5,618 bases of DNA from contig DATHWP010000049.1 of the NCBI GenBank assembly GCA_035460505.1, forward strand, positions 1 to 5,618, read 5' to 3'. This stretch comes from Methyloradius sp035460505. Its GTDB lineage: Bacteria; Pseudomonadota; Gammaproteobacteria; Burkholderiales; Methylophilaceae. The translations under genes and the position numbers were made by a program. Shown here piece by piece: positions 1 through 5,618 of this stretch. Each line of letters starts with the position of its first letter. The first letter of the stretch is position 1. Under the pieces are notes generated by a model. That model did no database searches, had not been told where the DNA came from, and worked only from the letters and a program-made list of their open reading frames with translations.

Positions 1-362
1 TCAAAACCTTTTTAAAAGCAGTCAAAACTACCGGTCTGGACGCCACGCTGACTGGCAGCGGCCCAATCACCGTGTTTGCGCCCGATGATGCCGCTTTTGC
101 CAAATTGCCCAAAGCTAAGCTGAAGGCACTGATGGCGAATAGCGACCAACTAAAAAAAGTACTTTCCTACCATATCTACCCCGGCAAAATAACCCAGGCC
201 GATGTGAGCGCCGGTAAGATTAAATCGTTGGAAGGTGCTGATCTACAGCTATCAGTCACCGATGGTGTGAAAGTGAATAACGTGAAAGTGACCGGCAATG
301 AAATCAATGCTGATAATGGTGTAATTCATACCATTAGTGCGGTATTGATTCCGAAAAGCTAA
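1..362 (+). CDS. Fasciclin (FAS1) domain protein, C-terminal part; 5' end outside window
   Basis: The reading frame is open from base 3 to a TAA at 360-362, giving 119 codons; the true start lies upstream of the window. A GTG at 72 falls in the middle of the domain and is not a credible start. Visible FAS1 hallmarks, numbered from the first whole codon, are TVFAPDDAAFAKLP (about 23-36, the H1 motif), LSYHIYPG (54-61, the central YH motif) and NGVIHTISAVLIP (105-117, the H2 motif), followed by only two residues. This is nearly a whole single FAS1 domain at the very C terminus. Bacterial FAS1 proteins are usually small secreted, periplasmic or surface proteins linked to adhesion, with poorly defined ligands. 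A signal peptide would be expected but is not in view. The gene converges on the receptor gene, so no shared operon is implied. The family is clear; the cellular role is not. Confidence 0.93.
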   Translation, partial: KTFLKAVKTTGLDATLTGSGPITVFAPDDAAFAKLPKAKLKALMANSDQLKKVLSYHIYPGKITQADVSAGKIKSLEGADLQLSVTDGVKVNNVKVTGNEINADNGVIHTISAVLIPKS

Positions 363-377
363 TAATCGTTGTACAAA

Positions 378-407
378 TGAGCAAAAGTCTTTTTAGGCTT
401 TTGCTTA
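378..407. terminator. Possible bidirectional terminator hairpin between convergent genes
   Basis: The arms TGAGCAAAAG (378-387) and CTTTTGCTTA (398-407) pair over 10 positions with one G-T wobble, around a 10-base loop. The hairpin begins 15 bases after the fasciclin stop codon and lies between two genes that converge, where a terminator is expected. Neither side has a strong T-tract (only TTT follows on the - strand), so it is weak as a classical Rho-independent terminator. It could instead be a 3'-end stabilising stem. Confidence 0.45.
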
Positions 408-441
408 AGAAGAATTATTTGTATATTGTTAATTGATTTAA

Positions 442-481
442 AAGTAACTCAAATCATCATCATCATTATTTCTTGTTACTT
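442..481 (-). terminator. Weak stem-loop just after the receptor gene
   Basis: AAGTAAC (442-448) and GTTACTT (475-481) are perfect inverted copies 26 bases apart. Read on the - strand, the second arm is followed by TT and then AAAT, so a short T-run sits directly 3' of the stem, 9 bases past the receptor stop codon. The loop contains four ATC repeats (453-464). The large loop and 7-bp AT-rich stem make this a low-confidence terminator candidate for the receptor transcript. Confidence 0.2.
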
Positions 482-489
482 ACAAACTA

Positions 490-3400
490 CTATTTATTCG
501 GATCAAACTGATACGTCAAGCTCACCCACGCTCCTCTTGGCGCACCGGGCGCAATAAAGTTTGTGGTCTGCCAATCACTGGAGTTATGGTTATAACCATC
601 AGGTCCAATAGCGCCATATATCGAAGGTGAGAACGGATTTCTACCTAAACGCCCTGCCGAAAAATACTCTTTGTCAAAAATGTTGTTGACGCGAAGTCCT
701 AGCGTCCACTCTGAGTTAAGTTTGTAACTGGTCTGAAAATTAAAGGTCATGTAACCGGGAATAAAACCAGGAGAAGTAGTAGGTGCGCGGCTAACCGGTA
801 TGACAGTACCCGTTGCAGGCTCTTCATAGCTATCCACCAGAGTGACGCCTGTCTGATGTTTGTTATTTTCGTTGCCGCGCACATAAGCCATGGAATGCGC
901 AACTGCGGTAAACCCAACTTGCCATTTAGGCGTCACTGCATAACTCACAGTAGCATTTAAATTATGAAGTGGAACACCAGGCATACGGTCTCCAGGATTC
1001 ACTTGAATTTCTCGGCCAAAATCATTGTTACCAGTCACGGTTTCGACAGAACTACTATTGTCATTAGCAGCCATCTTGAAAGAGTTTTCAAAGGTCGCTG
1101 ATGTCAGCGCATAGTTAAAGCGCAACTTCCACTTATCAATAGAAGCAGTAATACCTGCTTCTATCCCTTCCCGGCGAGTATCACCAATCGTATTGAAGAA
1201 GCTCCGATTGCCTGGGTAAGTAACTAAATAGATGTCATCTCGCAAGTCCGTACGATAAGCGCCTAGGTTCCATTCGACATTCTCTCCCCAACGACCTCGC
1301 AAACCGATGTCCATAGAGGTCGATTTAATTTGTGGCAGATAGGGATCACCAGAAAGTGTCGTTGGTAAAGAACAGGATCGGTTTTGTGCCAAGCTTCGTG
1401 CTAGAAACTTACCTGAGCCGATAGGTACCGGGGTGGGGTCAAACGCGCACCCCAACTCAATCACAGATGGTACGCGAGTCCCTTGTGAAAGATTGCCGTA
1501 AATATTCAGACTCTCCTTCGCTTGCCAACTAACGCCTAAGGAAGGATTTAGCGATTGATAAGAAAATTTTTCTTTTTCGGGAGTATTCAAGACATTGGAT
1601 GCATCCGGAACAATGTAGCCAGCAGTTGGACAATTACCATTAATACAAACACCATATTCATCCGGGAAAGCCTCAAAGTCCGAGAGATCAAAAACAGTAA
1701 AGCCAAATGTACGAGACGCTATTTTGTTCTGCCCTTTTGTGGTGTTATAACGCGCTGAACCGGTAAAGTGTAATGTTTCTATCGGACTCCAGGTCTCACT
1801 GAAATACAAGCTCTTGGTTACTTGACTTCCCTTGAAATTATTATTACTAATTGGCTGATCAGCCAATGCATACTGGTCACGAATTTCATTAGGAGCCAAA
1901 TAAGCTTTTCGATTGGAGTCTAATAGACCTAGCATTTGACTACTTGTATAGTCCGCAGAAGGCGCATCAATTGACGCCCCTACCATGAGCTTGTGCTTCT
2001 CAAAATTCCAATTTAATTGAACTGAAGCACCATCAGTGACTTGGTCAATTTGAGTGTTTGTGAGGACCGATGTTGGAGTGCCTTCAATCACACCCGGCGC
2101 TTGCCCTCCGGCTTGGGCAGCGCCATCTACATAAGTGGGTTCGCCATTACCATAAGGCACTTCTAATGGATCTAACCCCGTGTTGTCTGTTCCATCTGGT
2201 CCCAATTTATACGCTGCACAATCGGCCGCATTGTTAGGAAGTACTGGCACGACCATATGTTTGACACCATCGGGGGTGTAATAGTAGAAGTTCTGCAAGC
2301 CATTAAAAGCTTGAGTAACGGGATCACCAACTAATGAACGGAGCTGCTGCAGCACAGAAGTCTCGTAAGCCCAAGACGGCTCACCATTACTCCATGTTTC
2401 TACGGGCCCATTGCCCAATTGAGGTCCGCTGCCATTTTGAGCAGTGAAAATTAATTTTTCTCTAGTATTTTTGAAAGGCCCATTAAAGTTTGCTTGCGCA
2501 CCTGCCAGAAAAGTTGCTGCTTCATCGGGTATCTCTCTATTGAAAGAGCCGGCAGGGGGCGTGCCCGAAATAAAATCTATGAAATCCTGATTGGCGAATG
2601 GGTCATTAATATCAGTCGTCATATCCAGCACATAATAATCAGGCAACCCATAGCTATTAGTGCTATCAAACAAACATGTGAACTGTTCCCCAGGGCGTAA
2701 ATTTCTTTTTACAGTCTGAGCGCCATATTGAGTGTATACGTCTGCACCAAATTGATTACGATTACTTTTTCTGCGATAGGCTTGACCAGATACCGAAAAA
2801 GTATCATTTACAAAATAGCTACCTGAGAGTTGAAATTGCAGTAATTTATTCTTGGTAGTGTCGGGCGACGTGTAAACCCCATTTCTATCTTGCGCATACA
2901 TTTCTGTAGGAACCATGCCATTCCCGACCAAGTCATTCCAAACATTCAAAACACCTAAATTAAGATCTAACTTTTCGCCTCGATAACTTGCTTTGGTAAA
3001 AAGTTGATTTACTCTACTAGGAGAGTTTTCACGCCATCCATCTTCTAAAAAGAAATTACCAGCAGCAAACAAACCAACGGTACCGTTGTTCCAACCGCCA
3101 TCGACCTGTAACTGTTTACGCGCGAACGAGCCGGTCATCACATCTGCATTAAATCCAGAATGATTGAAGCCATCCTTGGTTTTCATTGATAAAGCTCCAC
3201 CCAATGTACCCAAGCCAAAAATTGGATTTGAACCAGGGAATACATCGAAACTGGCAAGAGCATTTAATGGGATCATGTCCCAGTTCACAACGTCACCAAA
3301 CGGTTCATTGATGCGAATGCCGTCAATAAAAGCTGAAAGTCCTTGGGGTGTACCTATCTGCGGACCTGCTGTAAAACCTCGATACTGAACGTCCATTTGA

Positions 3401-3969
3401 AATGGATTGCCCTGATAGTCATTGACATTGACCGACTGAAGTTTAGAGTTCATTAAATCGGTTAAGCTTAAAGCGTGAGCTTCTTTAATATCTTGAGCAG
3501 AGAGAGTTTGTACATTTCCAGGAATTTGCTCTTTGGTTAAACCTAAACCAGGAAGTGGCCCAATCTCGTAAAAGCGTTTAGCACGAACTTCAACTTTATC
3601 CAGTTCAAGATTTTCAGCTTTCTTTTGTACTGCCGGGCGTGCGGTGCGAACGACGATTGTGCCTTCTTCTTGCACTGCTTCAAGGCCTGAATCTTCCAGC
3701 ACGCGTTTTAGCGCATCCATTTCGCCATAGTTGCCTTTTACTGGCGGTGCGGTTTTGCCATTGACGATTGTTTTATCGAAGATGATGTTTTTGCCGGTTT
3801 GGGTGGCGAATTGTTTGAGTGCGGTACCCAGTGGCTGCGATGGAATGTTGATATTGGCCGGAATATCCGTCTTTAACGGCTCGGCTTCTACCACACCGAT
3901 GTGATAAATCGCACAAAAAAGTAGTGCCGATTGTTTGCTGATACGATTGATTTTTTTAGTTTTAAACAT
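490..3969 (-). CDS. TonB-dependent outer-membrane receptor with N-terminal STN signalling domain (FecA-type transducer)
   Basis: Predicted outer-membrane, TonB-energised importer that also signals to the neighbouring FecR protein; 1159 aa from ATG at 3969. Residues 1-29 look like a signal peptide (basic KTKK..R.SK, hydrophobic SALLFCAIYHIGVV, cut after VEA). Residues about 40-108 are an STN domain (IPSQPLGTALKQFATQTG...IIFD). DKVEVRA (124-130) is a candidate TonB box. The plug spans about 145-265, with YRGF, FIDGIRINEPFGD, VNWDMIP, PGSNPIFGLGTLGGALS. The barrel covers about 270-1159, and its last strand WVSLTYQF ends in the usual Phe, followed by DPNK. The ATG is preferred over an in-frame GTG at 3981 (1163 aa) because GAGGTG (3984-3979) is a good Shine-Dalgarno 9 bases before the ATG, and the GTG lies inside it. 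The protein is long: FecA-type receptors are usually 700-800 aa. The excess includes a loop at about 410-645. Six mature cysteines (432, 584, 775, 780, 841, 866) map to likely surface loops. Ligand unknown; an iron chelate is the default inference from the FecIR neighbours. Confidence 0.95.
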   Translation of the reverse strand: MFKTKKINRISKQSALLFCAIYHIGVVEAEPLKTDIPANINIPSQPLGTALKQFATQTGKNIIFDKTIVNGKTAPPVKGNYGEMDALKRVLEDSGLEAVQEEGTIVVRTARPAVQKKAENLELDKVEVRAKRFYEIGPLPGLGLTKEQIPGNVQTLSAQDIKEAHALSLTDLMNSKLQSVNVNDYQGNPFQMDVQYRGFTAGPQIGTPQGLSAFIDGIRINEPFGDVVNWDMIPLNALASFDVFPGSNPIFGLGTLGGALSMKTKDGFNHSGFNADVMTGSFARKQLQVDGGWNNGTVGLFAAGNFFLEDGWRENSPSRVNQLFTKASYRGEKLDLNLGVLNVWNDLVGNGMVPTEMYAQDRNGVYTSPDTTKNKLLQFQLSGSYFVNDTFSVSGQAYRRKSNRNQFGADVYTQYGAQTVKRNLRPGEQFTCLFDSTNSYGLPDYYVLDMTTDINDPFANQDFIDFISGTPPAGSFNREIPDEAATFLAGAQANFNGPFKNTREKLIFTAQNGSGPQLGNGPVETWSNGEPSWAYETSVLQQLRSLVGDPVTQAFNGLQNFYYYTPDGVKHMVVPVLPNNAADCAAYKLGPDGTDNTGLDPLEVPYGNGEPTYVDGAAQAGGQAPGVIEGTPTSVLTNTQIDQVTDGASVQLNWNFEKHKLMVGASIDAPSADYTSSQMLGLLDSNRKAYLAPNEIRDQYALADQPISNNNFKGSQVTKSLYFSETWSPIETLHFTGSARYNTTKGQNKIASRTFGFTVFDLSDFEAFPDEYGVCINGNCPTAGYIVPDASNVLNTPEKEKFSYQSLNPSLGVSWQAKESLNIYGNLSQGTRVPSVIELGCAFDPTPVPIGSGKFLARSLAQNRSCSLPTTLSGDPYLPQIKSTSMDIGLRGRWGENVEWNLGAYRTDLRDDIYLVTYPGNRSFFNTIGDTRREGIEAGITASIDKWKLRFNYALTSATFENSFKMAANDNSSSVETVTGNNDFGREIQVNPGDRMPGVPLHNLNATVSYAVTPKWQVGFTAVAHSMAYVRGNENNKHQTGVTLVDSYEEPATGTVIPVSRAPTTSPGFIPGYMTFNFQTSYKLNSEWTLGLRVNNIFDKEYFSAGRLGRNPFSPSIYGAIGPDGYNHNSSDWQTTNFIAPGAPRGAWVSLTYQFDPNK
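1850..1867. repeat. Perfect 18-bp palindrome inside the receptor gene
   Basis: ATTGGCTGATCAGCCAAT is identical to its own reverse complement over all 18 bases. It encodes the stretch around LADQPI in a predicted barrel loop. A palindrome of this length is not expected often in 5.6 kb by chance, but there is no promoter or gene boundary nearby, so no function is assigned. Confidence 0.6.
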
Positions 3970-4026
3970 GTTGCCACCCACCTCAAAAAGTCCCCTTAAC
4001 AGACTAATGACGAGGAGGGCGGCAAC
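3970..4026 (-). promoter_or_regulatory. Long inverted repeat in the receptor leader that pairs with the Shine-Dalgarno region
   Basis: Read on the - strand, GTTGCCGCCCTCCTC (4026-4012) can pair with GAGGTGGGTGGCAAC (3984-3970): 13 Watson-Crick pairs, one G-U and one U-U mismatch over 15 positions, with a 27-base loop (4011-3985). The downstream arm contains the Shine-Dalgarno GAGGTG and its last base directly precedes the receptor ATG. In a transcript reading through from the FecR gene this GC-rich stem would be expected to hide the start site. There is no T-tract after it, so it is not a standard terminator. The pairing is seen directly; the regulatory role is inferred. Confidence 0.6.
3979..3984 (-). 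promoter_or_regulatory. Ribosome binding site of the receptor gene
   Basis: On the - strand GAGGTG matches the anti-Shine-Dalgarno complement (AGGAGGTGA) and lies 9 bases before the ATG at 3969. It settles the start: the in-frame GTG at 3981-3979 is part of this motif. A second, weaker AAGGGGA lies 9 bases before that GTG, so GTG initiation is not excluded. The motif is inside the downstream arm of a long inverted repeat, so access by the ribosome may be controlled. Confidence 0.7.
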
Positions 4027-4035
4027 TCCCTGATG
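4009..4035 (-). promoter_or_regulatory. Candidate ECF-sigma promoter of the receptor gene
   Basis: The 91-base gap between the FecR stop and the receptor ATG is where FecI-type sigma factors normally act. On the - strand CGTC (4012-4009) resembles the -10 element of many ECF promoters, with a possible -35 in ATCAGGGAG about 16-17 bases upstream. No GGAAAT-like -35 of the E. coli fecA type is present, so the assignment is weak. If correct, transcription would begin near 4000-4003, downstream of the left arm of the leader inverted repeat. Confidence 0.25.
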
Positions 4036-4060
4036 TGGGAAAGGTAAATTTTTGTGAGGT

Positions 4061-5038
4061 TTAGCGATCTAGCACTACGGTTTCGGTGTCTGACTCTTGC
4101 AGTTTGACCGGTGCGACCGCTGGCAGGGTTTTAATAAACTTGTTGAGCGTTTTCACATCCACCACAGCCGAGATCTCAGCATTCGCATGTGAGTGATTCA
4201 CTAATGGCGCTTCGCGGTAGCGTGACAGGGTTTCAGTCACCTCACTCATAGGCGCACCATCAAAAATCAGTTTGCCTTGCAGGAAAGCAAAGTAGTCTTT
4301 GGCTGGTTTTTGCACTTTTACCGGGTTGGCTTGCGCTTTCACTTCTGCGACCTGGCCATCGGTGAGTAACACACTGTTTGCCTGATCAGCCTGCAAGGTC
4401 TCGACCAGAACCTTGCCATGATCCACCGCCACCACTGTTTTATGGTTGATCATATTCACCACAAAGCGCGTGCCTTTTACGGTGATTCTGGCGTAGTTGC
4501 TTTCTACAATAAATGGCCGGTCAGCGTCTTTGACTACCTCGAAAACCGCCTGACCTTGCAACAGTTGCACATAGCGTTTATCGCGGTAATACAACACTTT
4601 GGTATCGCTGTGCGCATCGAGTGTGAGTTTGGTGCCATCAGATAAATAGCGGCTGACCATATGGCCGGGCGCGCTGGTCTGGGCGATGGTTTCCAGAGGC
4701 TGGGCATGCCATTCTTCCCACTGGTTAAAAGCGAATAAGCTGGAAAGGCCAATGATCGCAATGGCCCCCAGTTTGGCATAGGTGTTATTTTTTTGGCGCT
4801 TGCGGATGTCTTCGTCTAATTTGCGGATACTCATCGCTTGCGAAATACTGCTGATTTGCGCCGAGGAGTCAAAGTCGCCCCAGGTTTCGGCAATGGTCTG
4901 ATAAGCCTGGCGATGCGCTTCAGACTCCATTAACCAGGCTTCAAACTTACTTCTATCAACGTGATCCGGCGCTGCGTCCTTCAAGCGCATAAACCATTTG
5001 GAAGCCTGCTCCAGGATCGAATGTCGTTGACGGGTCAT
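4061..5038 (-). CDS. FecR-family anti-sigma / sigma regulator, inner-membrane
   Basis: The 325-aa product is an inner-membrane protein that relays the receptor signal to the ECF sigma factor. Residues about 8-55 are the cytoplasmic sigma-binding FecR N-terminal domain (DUF4880-like: ASKWFMRL, FEAWLMES, HRQAY...W). One transmembrane segment is at about 89-105 (LGAIAIIGLSSLFAF). The periplasmic FecR domain is at about 120-215 (SDGTKLTLDAHS, LLQGQAVFEV, PFIVES, VKGTRFVV). The C-terminal part, about 245-325 (FLQGKLIFDGAPMSEVTETLSRY), resembles the STN-like region that contacts the receptor. GTRF at 189-192 matches the Gly-Thr site where FoxR-type homologues undergo self-cleavage (Gly191-Thr192 in P. 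aeruginosa FoxR, from memory). The ATG overlaps the sigma-factor TGA as ATGA and has no clear Shine-Dalgarno of its own, which suggests translational coupling. The length is normal for the family. No specific symbol is given because the ligand is unknown. Confidence 0.95.
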   Translation of the reverse strand: MTRQRHSILEQASKWFMRLKDAAPDHVDRSKFEAWLMESEAHRQAYQTIAETWGDFDSSAQISSISQAMSIRKLDEDIRKRQKNNTYAKLGAIAIIGLSSLFAFNQWEEWHAQPLETIAQTSAPGHMVSRYLSDGTKLTLDAHSDTKVLYYRDKRYVQLLQGQAVFEVVKDADRPFIVESNYARITVKGTRFVVNMINHKTVVAVDHGKVLVETLQADQANSVLLTDGQVAEVKAQANPVKVQKPAKDYFAFLQGKLIFDGAPMSEVTETLSRYREAPLVNHSHANAEISAVVDVKTLNKFIKTLPAVAPVKLQESDTETVVLDR

Positions 5039-5586
5039 TTGTCGTTCAGCAGGTAATCTTTAGCCAGTGAAATATCCACCAGCGCGCGTATCATGTGTCG
5101 CTCAACCATGTTCAGGCTAATGTTGAGCTCAGTGGCAACGTCCGTTTGCAGTTTGCCCTCAATCCGGTGCATCCAGAACACCTGGCGGCACTTGGCTGGC
5201 AGGCAATCAATGATATTTTGCAGTGCCAACATGCGCTGCTTTAAATCTGCTATTTTCTCTGGGGAGTGCTGGTAGCTGTGTTCATGCTCGGTATCAAGTA
5301 AATCCGCGTTTGCGCCTGACAATTCCAGGTCCACAAAATGGGAAGCGTCGCGGTAATAATCCACAATGGTATTTTTAACAATGCCGCGCATATAAGCCTG
5401 CGGCTCATCAATCTGCCTCAGGCTGTTTTTAACCGCAAACTTCACAATCGCATCATGCAACACATCGCTTGCCAGATGAAAATTTCTGGTTTGCCCGTAA
5501 ATGCTACGAAACAAATCGGTGTAAACCCATTTCAAACTCAGGTTGCACCAGTAAATATCCGTGTCGGCTTTGGTAAAAAAACTCAT
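5035..5586 (-). CDS. ECF (FecI-type) RNA polymerase sigma factor
   Basis: The 183-aa product from ATG at 5586 should direct RNA polymerase to the receptor promoter when activated by the FecR protein. Residues about 18-82 form sigma region 2 (VYTDLFRSIYGQTRN, ASDVLHDAIVKF, EPQAYMRGIVKNTIVDYYRD). Residues about 114-175 form region 4 (IIDCLPAKCRQVFWMHRIEG), with a helix-turn-helix at about 147-169 (QTDVATELNIS...VERHMIRAL). The linker and the absence of extra domains fit a minimal FecI-type factor of 160-190 aa. The start is uncertain: an in-frame TTG at 5595 would add three residues, and the frame stays open to the window edge. None of these starts has a strong Shine-Dalgarno. ATG 5586 gives the usual short N terminus before region 2. 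The gene ends in TGA overlapping the FecR start, so the two are co-translated. Confidence 0.94.
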   Translation of the reverse strand: MSFFTKADTDIYWCNLSLKWVYTDLFRSIYGQTRNFHLASDVLHDAIVKFAVKNSLRQIDEPQAYMRGIVKNTIVDYYRDASHFVDLELSGANADLLDTEHEHSYQHSPEKIADLKQRMLALQNIIDCLPAKCRQVFWMHRIEGKLQTDVATELNISLNMVERHMIRALVDISLAKDYLLNDK

Positions 5587-5618
5587 TGCATTCAACCAGC
5601 TTGATGACGTTAGTAGGT

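Noticed and set aside
452..470. AATCATCATCATCATTATT resembles a Fur box (14 of 19 positions against GATAATGATAATCATTATC).
   Set aside because: It lies downstream of two convergent genes with no promoter to control, and the match comes largely from a simple ATC repeat.
1555..3388. Several + strand open frames of 67-74 codons opposite the receptor gene.
   Set aside because: They are antisense to a well-supported receptor gene, have no convincing ribosome binding sites and read as low-information translations.
3979..3981. GTG as the receptor start, giving 1163 residues.
   Set aside because: The GTG is part of the best Shine-Dalgarno for the ATG 12 bases downstream, which also gives a cleaner signal peptide beginning MFKTKK.
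3967..4026. The leader inverted repeat as a Rho-independent terminator between the FecR and receptor genes.
   Set aside because: No T-tract follows the stem on either strand; the stem ends directly at the ATG, so start-site masking fits better.
4534..4779. 81-codon open frame on the - strand inside the FecR gene.
   Set aside because: It overlaps a clear FecR-family gene in another frame and its translation resembles no recognisable domain; a shadow frame.
5338..5604. 88-codon + strand open frame opposite the sigma-factor gene.
   Set aside because: It is antisense to conserved sigma regions 2 and the N terminus; no domain features in the translation.

Overview
The window holds the end of a secreted fasciclin-domain protein gene on the + strand. 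Facing it on the - strand is a complete cell-surface-signalling operon in the order ECF sigma factor, FecR-type anti-sigma regulator, TonB-dependent outer-membrane receptor with an N-terminal signalling (STN) domain. This is the layout of FecI-FecR-FecA systems in Gram-negative bacteria. The sequence does not prove the organism. Double-membrane proteins, moderate GC (roughly 40-52% in hand-counted blocks) and the protein families point to a proteobacterium, plausibly a betaproteobacterium such as a Methylophilaceae methylotroph; that last step is a guess from general resemblance.

Layout. Bases 1-362 encode the last 119 codons of the FAS1 protein, whose start lies outside the window. Bases 363-489 are a short convergent intergenic region with one good hairpin and a short ATC repeat. 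Bases 490-3969 (-) encode an unusually long receptor of 1159 aa. Bases 3970-4060 are its leader, dominated by a 15-bp inverted repeat whose downstream arm contains the Shine-Dalgarno sequence and ends next to the ATG. Bases 4061-5038 (-) encode the FecR-like protein. Bases 5035-5586 (-) encode the sigma factor, overlapping the FecR gene by 4 bases (ATGA). Bases 5587-5618 are the edge of the sigma-factor leader.

How it should work (family knowledge). The loaded receptor passes a signal through its periplasmic STN domain to the C-terminal part of the inner-membrane FecR protein. FecR is processed and releases or activates the sigma factor, which transcribes the receptor gene. The ligand cannot be read from the sequence; a ferric siderophore or other iron complex is the default expectation.

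The points most worth a second look are the start-site-occluding hairpin between the FecR and receptor genes, the change in base composition inside the receptor gene between signalling domain and plug/barrel, and a very long predicted surface loop of about 235 residues. I see no mobile element, CRISPR array, tRNA or rRNA. I do not claim a wholly new system: the core is a known type of signalling operon, and the leader structure is the part that may be undescribed.
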